Positions 45,605-56,744 of a DNA stretch of 64,000 nucleotides are shown here, piece by piece. Made by a program: the position numbers and the translations under genes. The notes under the pieces were generated by a model, which was not told where the DNA came from, searched no databases, and saw nothing but the letters and a program-made list of their open reading frames with translations. The first letter of the stretch is position 1. Each line of letters starts with the position of its first letter. The DNA is from Chimonanthus salicifolius. Taxonomy: Eukaryota; Streptophyta; Magnoliopsida; Laurales; Calycanthaceae. The stretch lies in the NCBI GenBank assembly GCA_013350335.1, contig CM023534.1, forward strand, positions 16,573,302 through 16,637,301, in the 5' to 3' direction.

Positions 45605-45780
45605 CAGGCATCTTACATGAATAAGAATAATTTTTGGAACATGTATAAACTTCTCAATCTGCACACGCTAGGTATTAAACAATAAGGAATAATCTTTTTT
45701 TTTGTTGAACGGGACTTGATCTCAAGACTTCTCGCAAAGAAGAGCGAGTTTTTTTATCACCTAACCAGCCCCTCGGAATT
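45605..45780. repeat. Dispersed repeat, copy 1 (partner at 47255-47460)
   Basis: It shares with 47255-47460 the succession GGCAT...CATGTATAAA, GCACACGCTAGGTA, a T-run, GGGACTTGATCTCAAGAC and ATCACCTAACCAGCCC. The TTGATCTCAAGACTTC part resembles an inverted tRNA-type B box, so a minus-strand SINE is possible. Confidence 0.5.
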
Positions 45781-45899
45781 TAAAAAAACCAACTAGCCGT
45801 TGAAATGAATCATCTGAGTATGGCCCTCACTAAGTTAGGTTCACACCAGTTGTCTGGATCATGCAAGATTCATTTCATACTGGCTCTATCAGCTATGGT

Positions 45900-45991
45900 G
45901 AGGGGTCCGAATATCGGTCGATATCTCGGTGGTTTTTGTGAAAAGAAAAAAAAAAAGAGAGAGAATTTTATTGGTCGAGATATCGACCCCT
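45900..45991. mobile_element. Short member of the ATATCGGCCGATAT hAT family
   Basis: AGGGGTCCGAATATCGGTCG at the left and GTCGAGATATCGACCCCT at the right are inverted copies around an A/G-rich core. Total ~92 bp. No target duplication is visible, so it is a decayed or internally deleted copy of the family best defined at 52558-52937. Confidence 0.55.
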
Positions 45992-47254
45992 AGTTGAAAC
46001 CATCGTTTTTTTAGTTTGGTGTAACTAGTTTTTTTAATAATAATTTAATTTGTTTGAATAATTTGTAATATGATACATTTAATAGTCCAACACTGATTGA
46101 TTATAGTTGACAAATTACACCAATGTGATTCAGCAATTATATTTTTTACTAATTAAATGTTTTATTATTTTTATGTTTATATTTTAAGATATTCATGCTC
46201 CTTTTATTGGATAGAATGCATTTAATTGAAAAAGGATTTATTTATTAAAAATTTATCACCATAAATCATTTGAGTACTAAGTAATTTTCGTTATCATTAT
46301 ATTAATGTGCATTTGAACAAAATTACTCAAGGTTTGGTATACGACAATAGTGAGTTAACCAATAATGTAAACTAAATCAGAGAATATTTGGAATGAAAAG
46401 GGTTCAGTTCTCCACTAAATTCTATGCCAACCCATTTAAGTCGTACCCTTCTGCTCTACAAATTTCATTTTTTTTTTTTAAAGAGCTTTAAATATTCATA
46501 TAAATCAAATACTACAACCAAAAAGTAATTTTTATGAATTACAACTAGAAAAACCTTAGGAACCTAAAATCTGACTTAAAGCGACATGATCTTCGCAGTC
46601 AAATTCATCAAATGTTAAAGGCCTCTGGTGAATTTTGACCACTAAAATTAAGGTACTAGAAATTGAATGTTAGATTGAAAGTTGTAGTTCATGAAATATG
46701 TTTTCAATCCATATAGTTTATTTTTAATGTAAATGATGAACTTTTGTAAAAAAAAATAGGTGAAATGGATCCGTTGTGTCTACGTATTTTAAGTTTTGAC
46801 CTTAATTTTGAATAAAATGAGAATTCAAGTTTATTTGTGTATTCTTTTTTGAGTTTTTTGTTTAATTCAATTTGTATTTGATTCTTATTTAAGTGAGTTC
46901 AAATATTCTTGAATTAGTATTTGATGATTACGCTATTATGAATTGAGAATACAAATATTAGTTATTTAATGAGAATTTATATAAATTTTTTAGATTAGTA
47001 TAAAATGAAAGAAAGTATTAATTTATATATATTTATAAGTTTATATGATTGTCTTCATATTTTAGTGGTTTTTTAAGTGCACTTTAGTGGTTTTGTAACG
47101 AAACCTATTAATGCATGAGCTTTAGCATGAAAGAAAGATGAGGAAGATAGACAAAACAAGCAAGAAAAAGTTGAATTGCATGCATCAGGGATTATAGAGA
47201 AAGTGGAGAAATTACAAGATTCAAATCAATATTTTTTTAAGACCAAGTTACGTC
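45992..47254. other. No gene seen
   Basis: Strongly AT-rich, no ORF or element end recognised. Confidence 0.4.
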
Positions 47255-47460
47255 ACCAAGGTATTCAGGCGTCTCACCTGACTTAGTCAGACATCTCACT
47301 TGACTAATCTTTGAGGCATGTGTAAATTTTCCTATCCGTACACGTCAGATACAAACTATAGGGAGTGGCCTTTTTTATATTGAGGGGGGCTTGATCCCAA
47401 AACATCCTATATAAAAAGGTATGAATATGACCATCAAACTACCCTCTCAGAGTTAAGACT
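47255..47460. repeat. Dispersed repeat, copy 2 (partner at 45605-45780)
   Basis: It contains GTATTCAGGCGTCTCACCTGAC, GTACACGTCAGATACAAAC, GGGGGGCTTGATCCCAAAAC and GACCATCAAACTACCC. The last two words look like the reverse complement of a tRNA-type B-box region. A SINE on the minus strand is the likeliest identity but is not proven. Confidence 0.5.
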
Positions 47461-47819
47461 CAAATAAATATAAAACTGAATTGAACCCCAAAACCATTTT
47501 TATAATAAAATTCCTTTCTCCTGAAGAGGAAGTCATCACCATTTCTCGCTAATACAATGCCAAATGAATTATAATCAATTTGAACAAAAGTTCCATCTAA
47601 ATAACTATTTTATATATTTTTCATACAAATAAAAAAATATTATAATGTAGATTATAAAATAAATTTCTAGTCAGATGGCTAGATCGTAACACCTCCATCA
47701 ACCAGATCATGATTCAAAAAATCGTATTCCATGGAGTTTTAACCAACCATATGACTCTAATAATCGACCATGACATGAGTTTACATTTCAACGGATGACT
47801 TTTCCGAATCTGTTGGAAT

Positions 47820-48300
47820 GATGGAATCTAATGAGGCTGAATTGAGAGTTATTAGGAGAGCTCTTCAGATCTGATCTGGGCTTAAGAGTGGTAACCTCAT
47901 TATCGAAAGTAACTCAACCAATGCCATCTCTTGGGCTAGTAATAGGAGATTTCCCCCATAGAGGTTGATCAGTATTGCTAGGGACATTTGGCGGCTGTGC
48001 AAGCGTGGAGGTGTCTCCTTCACTCATTCACCTCGCTCAACAAACTGTGTGGCAGATTTTTTGGCAAAAGCCGGGGTTTATCTTCAAAGACCATCTTTGG
48101 AATTTTACTCATCTCAACAGTTTTGATCCATGGGGGACTGGGTGTTCTTCTGGTTATTGTTGTTGGGTGGATCTCTTATTATCTCTTTTGTTTTATTTTT
48201 CTCTTTTATTGTGATTTGTGATTTGAGTATATTCCTCTTATACTTGAATCCCCTTTTAATTATTTTCTTAATGAGATTTACCGTTAATGTTTCAAAAAAA
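47820..48300 (+). mobile_element. 5'-truncated L1-type LINE: RNase H domain end plus 3' UTR and poly(A)
   Basis: Translation with small shifts gives EAELRVIRRALQI, NLIIESNSTNAISWASNR, ISIARDIWRLCKRGGVSF and THSPRSTNCVADFLAKAG. These are the conserved stretches of the plant LINE RNase H (RVT_3) domain, including the Glu and Asp contexts. An internal stop breaks the frame. Downstream lie a T-rich 3' UTR, TTAATGAGATTTACCG and an A-run at 48294-48301. The rest of the LINE (endonuclease, RT) is absent. Confidence 0.75.
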
Positions 48301-48301
48301 A

Positions 48302-48882
48302 CTGATGATGATATTGGACAAATGTTTGAAAATTTCTAACCCTCGTATGGGCCCATTCGAACTTTTTACCTCACTCACACACTGCTCTATTCTATGAATT
48401 GAATTGTTATCCAATTCGAATCCGTTTTGATTGATCTTACCATTAAATTGAATTCCATACAAAACTGACATCATGGATTTTTTTTTTTTAGTGATATCAT
48501 CTATAAAATACCTTTCAAATGGACCCAACCTCTTTGATCCCACTCTTAACCTAACTTGTTCAACACGATGTCACACAAGTAAACTTGACTCAGATATCAA
48601 GTTTGGCATGTCTGAAATTTTAATTGAGAAATTTGAAAAAAAAAATTACTAATTTCTGGCCACCATTTCTAAATGAACAAAAATTTCGGTTGAAATCTTA
48701 GCCTTTTATATAAATTTTATCATGTCGATTTTGTTTTTTAAAATTTGCATATCCAAGTATTCAACCGCCAAACAAGTTTTGATCATATTTTAAATTTTAG
48801 CTAAACTCATTTATACTACAAAGGACGAAATATCTTATAAACATGAATACACACAGTACGTTCACAGATAACGGATAGGGAT
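48302..48882. other. No gene seen
   Basis: AT-rich spacer. The minus ORF at 48292-48543 crosses the LINE poly(A) and has no support. Confidence 0.4.
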
Positions 48883-48975
48883 CAGGGGTTGAAATCTTGT
48901 ATCGGACGCCGATATATCTACCGATATTTTTCTCTTTTATTTTTTAAAAAAAAATCAGCCGATATCTCGACCCTT
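48883..48975. mobile_element. Short member of the ATATCGGCCGATAT hAT family
   Basis: It begins CAGGGGTTGAAATCTTGTAT and ends GCCGATATCTCGACCC, with an internal CCGATAT/ATATC inverted arrangement around a T/A-rich core. It is alike in plan to 52558-52937 but only ~93 bp. No target duplication is visible. Confidence 0.5.
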
Positions 48976-49205
48976 CTTAGACATTGTAGTAAAAGAATAC
49001 CAAACATTTGAATGGATGATGTCTGTACTCATTTATTTTTAATAATCCTCAGCAAAAGTAGAATAAGAAAAGTAAACAAAAGGGAGTTTGGCAAACTAGC
49101 ACCCACCATACATGTTGACTTTACAGCTATATGAATTATGAAGGTGAAGGTCACCAAACTATCTCCCACCATCTCTCTCTCTCTTTAGATTTCTCATTCG
49201 TCCAT

Positions 49206-50881
49206 ATGGAAAAGAAAATTTTGCCTCAAATCCTTCTACTATTGTTGGGTTTCTCATACCTTTTGCATTCAGGTGCAGTTCCATTAACAAGTAAGATTCT
49301 GGGATTTTATTCTAGTTGTGTCTGAGCCGCTGTCTCGTGATCATGGAAGTGTTCATTTTCTCATTTCAAATAGATAATTTTTATGTGGGTTTGATTTTCA
49401 GGGTCTCTTGTGTTAGAAAATCTAAACCCAGCATCGATAGAGCCGGTGGATCTAATGAAAATGAAGGTAGAACATATCCATATCTCTCTCTCTCTCTCTC
49501 TCTCTCAATATTTCTCCTAAGTATGATTAGATTAAGTGTGGTGCATGTTTCTCCAAAATTAGAAGTAAAAGGTATTGTAGATTATCCAATTTATCAACAA
49601 TTGCATCCACAAAACATTGTTGGTCATCCTTTGCAAGAGAATGATTCAAAAATTTATATAAAAATAGTCCATCAGCCATCACCATTATATATTTGTTGCT
49701 GGGTTGTCCCACCCAAGAAGGAAGCTGAGGACCATTTTGCAAAGGATTTCAACAAGTTCTTTAGAATCTATCGTTTCATGGATGGCAAGGCAAGGGTTTG
49801 GAATACAATCCATGATCAACACTCGACCATATAAAACAAACTCTAGTATCAGTTTCGGCGGGTAGTGATTTTTGCACCACCACTTTCTATTATGATGTAC
49901 CGTCTTAAAAGGAAATTCTAATTTTGTTCTTAGTTTCTTTCGATCTCTTTTTTTCTTTTTTGAAAAAGCGAAGGCCAAAATTTGACAGACGCTAAGAGAT
50001 TATTGCAAATTTGAAAAAGAAATTCAATACAATATCTCAAACAACAAAATACTGTTGTGGCGAATATTACTTTTATAGTTGAGTTACAGCGTAGCTCACG
50101 TGAATGAAATGCCACATTTATAAGCTAGTTAATCAATTATATAATACTCATTCATCATACATATCTCCAGTGGACAGATCTAGAAATGTAAAGTTGAGGG
50201 ATCCACAGCTAATGTTAAAGGTGAAACTCGCCAAGTTGAATTGGTTTTTAATAAATTCAATTCAACCCATGATATAAAATATTGAGTTTGATTCGACCTT
50301 ACTCAAAAAGCTAGCTTGAATTATTAAACTTGAACCGAACTGAGTTGTTGGCTTGACCTGAATTAAATTGTTGATTCGATTCTCCGACCCGTTCTTAGCC
50401 AAATTTGAGGAAAAAAAAAACAAATCAACAACAAGTTTTTTATATTTCCTGAAACTCGAGTTAGGTCGGGTCATTCACGTTGATCAAGTTAATTTTTTAA
50501 ATATCCGAGTTCAGTCCAATATGAATTTCATGCAGGTTTTTTTTTTTTTTCCAACCTAAATTGACCTTAGATTTACAAATATATAACCCAACCATTGATT
50601 CCTGAGGTTAAAACCCAGCCCAAGTTTCACCTCCAGCTAATGTTGAGAAAGCTTTTAGTTCAGGTATTTTAACTCAGATGTCTGACCCAACTAAGCACTA
50701 AAGTGATTTGTTTGTTCAATTTTAAATTAAATGTATGAAAAAATAAAATATTTTCTTAAAGCAGATGAGGTCGAGAATGATGGTGGAAATGGAAGAAGAG
50801 CAAATGGAGAAAGAAAGCAGTGACTATTCAGGGTCAGGAGCCAACAATCGGCATGATCCAAGCACCCCAGGAAGACAATGA
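49206..50881 (+). CDS. PSY-like: PSY-type tyrosine-sulfated peptide hormone precursor, 88 aa, three exons
   Basis: Exons are 49206-49290, 49402-49466 and 50765-50881. Donors GTAAGA and GTAGAA and acceptors TTTTCAG and AAAGCAG keep the frame exactly. Residues 1-24 are a hydrophobic signal peptide (MEKKILPQILLLLLGFSYLL). The middle is variable and Glu/Met-rich. The C-terminus is DYSGSGANNRHDPSTPGRQ-stop, which fits the PSY pattern DY-x(4)-AN-x-(R/K)HDP-x-x-P, with the Asp-Tyr that tyrosylprotein sulfotransferase sulfates. Known PSY precursors are of similar size, and the secreted peptide is sensed by leucine-rich-repeat receptor kinases that control cell expansion and growth-stress balance. Exon 2 and the middle segment are predicted from splice signals only. 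Intron 2 holds a (TC)n tract and a Mutator-like MITE. Promoter and poly(A) sites are not clear. Confidence 0.82.
49483..49506. repeat. (TC)n microsatellite in intron 2 of the PSY-like gene
   Basis: Twelve TC units, 17 bp after the exon-2 donor. It is likely to be length-variable between individuals. Confidence 0.9.
50217..50633. mobile_element. Mutator-like MITE (417 bp) in intron 2 of the PSY-like gene
   Basis: The flanks are the perfect 11-bp repeat CAGCTAATGTT at 50206-50216 and 50634-50644. The ends are inverted: AAGGTGAAACTCG at the left, and GAGGTGAAACTTG for the right end reverse complemented. A 9-11-bp duplication is diagnostic of Mutator-like elements. The interior is non-coding; antiparallel ORFs at 50262-50559 are chance. 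Confidence 0.75.
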
Positions 50882-51725
50882 AAGCTTTATTTCTACCTTG
50901 TCATTATTATGTATCGTATGGACTCTTAATATTACATTTTCATCTGTAATGGATTTATGCAGTAATGTAACTGAGTTACAAGTTCTTGATGTAGGATTTT
51001 GTAGGCCTTTAACCTCATCGTATACTCTTGCATTATTACACTTTGTATAGAAAATGAACATTGATTGTTTAAGAGAAATTAGAAATGTCACATTGAAGAG
51101 AGAAATATTCACTTTTCTTTTATTTATTTTTTCACTAACTTTTCATATAAAAAAGATAAGCTGGCACATTCAAAACAACTTAAAATTGAGAGAAGAAAAA
51201 CCCTTTTTACCTATTATGTTAGGATTATTAGGAGCTTTTTTTTGACAACTTAGGGTTGATGAAAAATAAAAAGAATAAAATATGAAATATATTTCTTTTC
51301 TTCTATAGAATAAGGGTTCTTTGCTAAAAACACACAATAAAAGAGATAATAGATTAGCATTAAATATGATAGTGGTTTCCCTAGTCATCTATTATCAAGA
51401 AGCGAGTTGAAATAAAGTGTTTTGTTTCAAGGTTCTATAAAGAATCACAACAATTAGTCTTCATATAAACCTTAAATGTATAAAATAAGATAAAGCAAAT
51501 GTAGTTACCTAAATTGCTAAAATATCTCTAGCCATCCTTACAAGAATAAGATATTTTGAGTTGAGTTGATATTCCACCAATTAAAAATGCTAAAGTTCTT
51601 CTCATTTAGATGATTTTTTTCATGTAGGTAGAGAACTAACTCCGACTTTGTCACTTAGTCTTGTTTTTCTCATTATATGTAAAAGAACCACTTATTAAAT
51701 CCAATGTACCACAAAAGGACGGTAA
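50882..51725. other. 3' region of the PSY-like gene and spacer
   Basis: AT-rich; the first ~150 bp is the likely 3' UTR of the PSY-like transcript. ORFs on both strands at 50820-51388 are short, AT-driven and unsupported. Confidence 0.4.
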
Positions 51726-51909
51726 GGCTGCTTTTCGATTGGAGATAACGAGGGGTATCCCTCCATTACCCTTGTTTGGTAACTAAAGGTAAGTGTAAAA
51801 AATCAACTTTTCACCCCTTCTAGTTTTGAAAACCTACTCTGAGTAGCTCCTAATCAAAGGTAACTCTGAGTAACTCCTACAAAATTTGTCCCTCATCCAT
51901 ACGCGATCC
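51726..51909. mobile_element. Degenerate PIF-like MITE of the GGCTGCATTTGGAT family
   Basis: It begins GGCTGCTTTTCGATTGG and ends CATCCATACGCGATCC, a worn version of the termini at 28971 and 55047. The interior word GTTTGGTAACTAAAGG matches theirs. No clean target duplication. Confidence 0.6.
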
Positions 51910-51930
51910 AAGGCAAGTTTTTATTGTGAA

Positions 51931-53230
51931 TCATGAAAAAAGAAATACATATTCCTCGTAAAGTGCTTTAGTACTATGTTTTATAATGTTAGCTAGATTT
52001 TTAGCTTCCTTGTTACCAAAGAGTCGACTATGCATGAAGACTTGAAAGCTCAGCTTGTATCGAGGATCGAGCACTAATGCAATGGCAAATATAATATCAT
52101 AGTTCTTCCAATATTTATCAAACTCTAAAGAAAAGCGTTCATCATCACGATTTGTCATATCCATCAAATGTTCTTGGATCTCAAAAATCTCATGGTAAAA
52201 TAAATTAGAAGTTTTGTAGAAAAATAAATTTTCAGAAACTTGCAATATACCTCTGCCTGCTTCCAATCATCACTAATCCGGGCTTCCTCTCTAAAATTTG
52301 GATTTGCATGTTACATGATCTAAATTTTCAGTCCAAAAGAATAGTCTGTTAGACAGAGTAATCCAAGTCCTTTATAAATCTCTAAATCTCCCTCTACATT
52401 TTCAATGTGAGACTCGTCCACAGCAACCCCAACACAATTCTCAAATTCTCACCTCCTAAATGATATTAATTGACTTGTTTAACTCTTCTAAACTCGTTTG
52501 CACTATTAGATTTCAACGTGTGCACAACATCGAACATGAAATTATTTACCTCCTTCCCAGGGGTTAAAAAAACGGCCCGGCCGATATGATTCTCTCTCCT
52601 CTTTTTGTTTTTTTTTTTTAAATATCGGTATTATTTTATTTTATTTGAATTAAAAAATATAAAAAAACTGAAAAAGAAACTGTTTTTAAAAAAAAAATTG
52701 AAAATGTAAATATCGGCCAATATTTTGACCCGGGTCCATCACCCTTTTAATTTTTTTTAAAAAAAAAATAGCGATATTAATCATATTGGACCGATATAAT
52801 TCGGCGATATATTGGCCATATCTGTCGATATGAATGCTGTACGGCCGATACAATATGTGTCGACTAATATTATACGGTGTTTAAAACCCATATGATATCG
52901 GCCAATACATTTTGTATCGGCCGATATCTCGACCTTGCTCCTTCCAATAACATTTCTTTTCTATTCCATTCTATCTGCCATGATTCAATTGTGCAGCATA
53001 GGTTTCTGCTTTGTGTGAAGCTTCGACCAAAACAAAGTTAAAGATTTTCTTATGCAATTTCCATTTTTTATCAATAAAATGGGCACTCCCAAAAAGATAC
53101 CCCACTGTTTGAATGGAAGTCCACATGTCAGAAGTCAAACAAACATGCTCATAGGATATGCTTAACAATGCTTTCAACTTTCCCTTCTCATGTTTATCAA
53201 CATATCTTCTATTAATCAATCAATATAAAA
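51931..53230 (-). pseudogene. hAT transposase, RICESLEEPER/DAYSLEEPER type, interrupted
   Basis: From right to left, 53219-52971 encodes LKALLSISYEHVCLTSDMWTS, then GSAHFIDKKWKLHKKI and FNFVL, the front of the RNase-H-like catalytic region with its DMWTS motif. Next, 52266-51931 encodes TSNLFYHEIFEIQEHLM, FDKYWKNYD and ALVLDPRYKL, the DUF4413-like part. The BED zinc finger and the C-terminal hAT dimerisation domain are missing, and stops separate the parts. A 380-bp hAT MITE sits between the two halves. Related domesticated genes exist in plants, but this copy is clearly dead. Confidence 0.8.
52558..52937. mobile_element. hAT MITE of the ATATCGGCCGATAT family, 380 bp, with target duplication
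   Basis: The perfect 8-bp duplication CTCCTTCC lies at 52550-52557 and 52938-52945. The left end is CAGGGGTTAAAAAAACGGCC and the right end, reverse complemented, CAAGGTCGAGATATCGGCC. The interior repeats GGCCGATAT, ATATCGGCC and long A/T runs in inverted arrangement, so it can fold extensively. This copy fixes the family as hAT and its termini as CAGGGGTT. It interrupts the RICESLEEPER-type pseudogene. Confidence 0.8.
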
Positions 53231-53749
53231 TTTTATAAGTACTATAAATAAGTCAATGTCTTTCTAACCCATTCATCCATATAGACACAAGTGGTACTGC
53301 CCATTGACCATTCTCATGAAACTATCATGAGAACCTTGTTAAATATCTATCTTATATAAAGATATGAAAGTATCATGAGAAACATTATTAAGAGATGCTC
53401 GCTACTCTTAAATAAATGTATTGGACAACCATACCTGCGGCTGCACCTTTTATGTGAATATTATAATAAGGTGGCCCACCATTGATTGTTGTGGATGTTT
53501 ACCTGTACAATTTAAGATACTCCTTCTATAATAAGATAAAAGTTTGGTATTATCTTCTGACAAAAAAAAAAAAAAGAAAGATTATCTTCTATTATATTAT
53601 ATTTAGTTAAAGATCGTGCTGACAAGCTTAGATCTCAAATTTGGGCCACATTGTGCTTTGGTTAAATGTTCATTCAACCGAGTTCGAGCCTAACTCATTA
53701 AACTATAGTAAAATTTGAGCAAAGTAGAAGTCATAGTGCATAACTAGTA
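53231..53749. other. No gene seen
   Basis: AT-rich. The words TATCATGAGAACCTTGTTA and GTATCATGAGAAACATTATTA form a short local repeat near 53325-53395; otherwise nothing. Confidence 0.35.
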
Positions 53750-53961
53750 AGAGTTCGACTTACCCAACACTGGGTATCCGAACTGGTTGTCTTCTACTGT
53801 TTGCAGTGAGAGGTGGCAGGATCAATCCTTGGGGAATTTTATGTGGATGTGGGGTGCTCCCCCAGGATTTTAGGAGGGATATGCGTATGTGCACTTTGAC
53901 AATATGAATACGGACCGTCAAGGTGGGTTTGAAGTTTTCCTTGGGTCTCAAAAAAAAAAAA
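53750..53961 (+). mobile_element. tRNA-derived SINE, ~210 bp
   Basis: ACTGGTTGTCTTCTACTG near 53780 is a plausible A-box region and GTGGCAGGATCAATCC near 53813 a B-box region. The body (GGATGTGGGGTGCTCCC, GTGGGTTTGAAG) and the 13-base A tail at 53949-53961 complete a SINE layout. The minus ORF at 53760-53951 is a shadow. No clear target duplication was found. Confidence 0.55.
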
Positions 53962-53962
53962 G

Positions 53963-55046
53963 TTATTTCAAGTTTAATTTCTTTTCATTAAAGGTTTTTT
54001 TTTAGGACGGTTCGCTTATTATTCCTCATCTATAAGTGACTAAGATATTTAAACATTCTATATACAAGACATTTATGAACTTAAATTCTATGCTTGTTAG
54101 TCGGCATTCGGGTTGATCCAAAAGGTTCTTTTCTTGATTAAAATTATCAAAGAGTTACTCAATTTGTTTACGTACGATCAGATTTTCAACTGACTAAGTC
54201 GAGCTCTTGGTTGACTTGCGGAGTCAAACTAAGTGTTGAAGTTTGATCTAACCAGGCTAAGTCAGTTAAGAGACTTGACAACAATGGCTTCGTCGGTCCG
54301 ATCTTACTAATTCTAGCTACAATTGAATAATGTTATTGAAAAGATTATAGTCTTCAAATTAAGTAATTAATTATTATTTTAAAAACTCAACCTTCTGCTA
54401 GACAATTTGGTATACAGGTCAGTTTTTAAAGCATTGCTCTAAAGGTTTAACTTACTTAGTGCTCTTGGCAAAAGTACATTAAATGTGATCTTATACGAAT
54501 CAAATATATTTAATGTCAAAGCATGATCATGACTACTGAGCATTAGTGTTAGTTGTCAATTGTCGACATTTCTCTACAGAGGAGGTGACTAATGAGAAAC
54601 TAGAGAAGGAATAACACTGTAGCTATTGCTAATTGGTGGAGAGATCCAAAACAGACAATTGGCTACTGACTTGCTGAAATCTTATTCAACCCATTTTTCT
54701 TTCATCTATTGCAAGTTGGAACTGTTGTTCTTACCATTATTTCAATAAATTGTATACTTAGTTTTAGTGTTTATTGCTTTCAATTTCAGTTCCAATGCTT
54801 CTAATGTTGGAATTATTTTAATAAAACTTTAGTGTTTTCGCCTTTTTTGCCATTTGAGTCAAAGAAAACATTTAATTTTTAGAAGAATAACATGTTCTAA
54901 GAGATAGACATACATAATCCAAGAAGATTGTTCACAGACCTCGTATGAATATGTTTTCATCTGTACAAGGCAAGAAGTCTACTACCCAATAACTCAAACC
55001 CAACTCAACCTTACATGATTTTGACCCAACTAAAGTTTGACACTCA
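53963..55046. other. No gene seen
   Basis: AT-rich, no ORF above chance and no element ends. Confidence 0.4.
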
Positions 55047-55260
55047 GGCTGCATTTGGATGAGGGATAAATTTTACAGGGATTACTCGGGATTATCCTTG
55101 ACCAGAGGTTACCCTAAGTATTTTGAATACCCCTTTGCTTGGAAAGGGTTTTCAAAACTGAAAGAGGAGCGGTAAAAAGTTGATTTTTTATCCCCACTCC
55201 TTAATTACCAAACTAAGAGTAATACGAGTTACCTCTATTACCCTCCATCCAAACACAACC
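55047..55260. mobile_element. PIF/Harbinger-like MITE, 214 bp
   Basis: It begins GGCTGCATTTGGATGAGGG, ends CCTCCATCCAAACACAACC, and is flanked by TCA on both sides (55044-55046, 55261-55263). It belongs to the family of 28971-29157 and 51726-51909. Confidence 0.7.
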
Positions 55261-56191
55261 TCAATTGCATCAAGAATCACGTAGAAAGCTTTATTAACTA
55301 TGCTAGTATGATAGATGACACTGCTAAAGTTTTCTACGCGAATACTTCCAAATTATAAACTATGCTCCTTAGTTCTCAATGGTTATCTATGGATCCTATT
55401 GAGCCTCACAAAATAAACCAGCCTCTTCTACTTGGGCCGTCTAGTTACTTTCAATGAGAACGACCTATGTGGCATCAAAAGGACTTTGGTTGGTAGCGGG
55501 GGCTTCAGTTAACATTCTCCCTTTCAGCTTCTTAATGCATTAGTTGGGCCTTTTCGAAGTTGTTTCCTGGACAGGGGTAGAAAAATCGGCCGGCCGAGAT
55601 CCTAGCCAATTTTTCATATCGGCCGATATATCGGTTCGGCCTATATATCGGCCAAACTTTTTCTTTCTCCTGTCTGTTTTTTTTAAAAAAAAAAAATCCA
55701 AAAAAATTACAGTAAATGCAAATAATTATGAGCTTATTGAATATGTAATTTTTTCATAAAATATCGGACATTTACATCTTCTAATATATTTTTGAAGTTA
55801 CGATAGTGGGAAATTATATAATTAGTAATAAAATGGTGAAAATTACAAGGAAAAGGATATAAATGAGGAAAATTTGTAGAAATAATTTCATAATTTATTT
55901 TCTTAGTCAATGAGTGTTATTTTAAGTTATAAATTATAGAAATAAAAAATAAAAATAAAATGATTGAAAGTTACATAATAATGTAGAAAAAATATTAGAA
56001 AATGAAATTAAAGGGGTCCTAATCACTTGAATTGATAACCACACAAATGTCATACATTTTTAATTATAAGAAATTCCATTTAAATCATTAACTGAAGATT
56101 TTTTTAAAATTAACTAAATGAAGAAACTTTCAAGATCTAAACTCAAAAGATAATTTTTCTCATGCATTTCAGCTACATTTAAAGACGAACA

Positions 56192-56571
56192 TCAATATGG
56201 AGAATGTTCTTCAAACTCATAATCAGGCCCAGCAATTGCAGATGCATAACAAAGGGCCCGTAGATAGGGATTTTCTATATCCCTTGGTGGCCTGTGAATA
56301 TCTGCGAAGTATTTTGTCGCGGCCTTTCCAATGCCTTTTTTGGCCTCGTCTTTTGTGGCCTGGTCTAATCTCCTCTGCATCAAAGAGGCGGGCTTATCCC
56401 ATGTTGGATCCGCGGGGCCGACGGTTTCTGGATTGATGTCATAGTGCGGATCAATGGGTGCATTTTGATTACCCATGCAAAATATAGTTTTCATTGATTT
56501 CCATGTAGCCCGTAATCCGGTATTCTTCTTCTTTGAACTGGACCCACTTGCACCACCATCGAGGGACCCAC
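56192..56571 (-). pseudogene. Terminal exon of a possible hAT transposase (upstream of or entering DUF659)
   Basis: The frame is open to a TGA after a good 3' splice site (TTAATCTATGCAG), so translation starts upstream and the Met at 56605 is not the real start. It has a Gly/Ser and Lys-rich start (GGASGSSSKKKN), a charged middle (RRLDQATKDEAKKGIGKAAT), then KYFADIHRPPRDIENPYLRA and a GPDYEFEEHSPY end. The spacing ...F...NPY...GP.Y resembles the segment leading into the DUF659 domain of plant hAT transposases (FF...PYF...GPGYKPPS). That is a weak pattern match, not a secure call. No upstream exon is certain; 56690-56750 is a candidate. An early stop makes it at best a truncated protein. Confidence 0.4.
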
Positions 56572-56744
56572 CTGCATAGATTAATAAAAATAAGTGGATT
56601 AGCATTTTTTTCTAATTTTCGTCTCAATAAAATGTATTTATGATTTTCTAAAAATATATTTTTTGTATTCCTGCACCACAATGGCCGCCCATATGCATAT
56701 CGCAACGACTCTCTCTCAAACCCCGCCGCAATAAAAAATAATTA

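Noticed and set aside
49316..49834. 172-codon plus-strand ORF
   Set aside because: It reads through exon 2 of the PSY-like gene in the wrong frame and into intron 2 across a (TC)n tract. The spliced model explains the region better.
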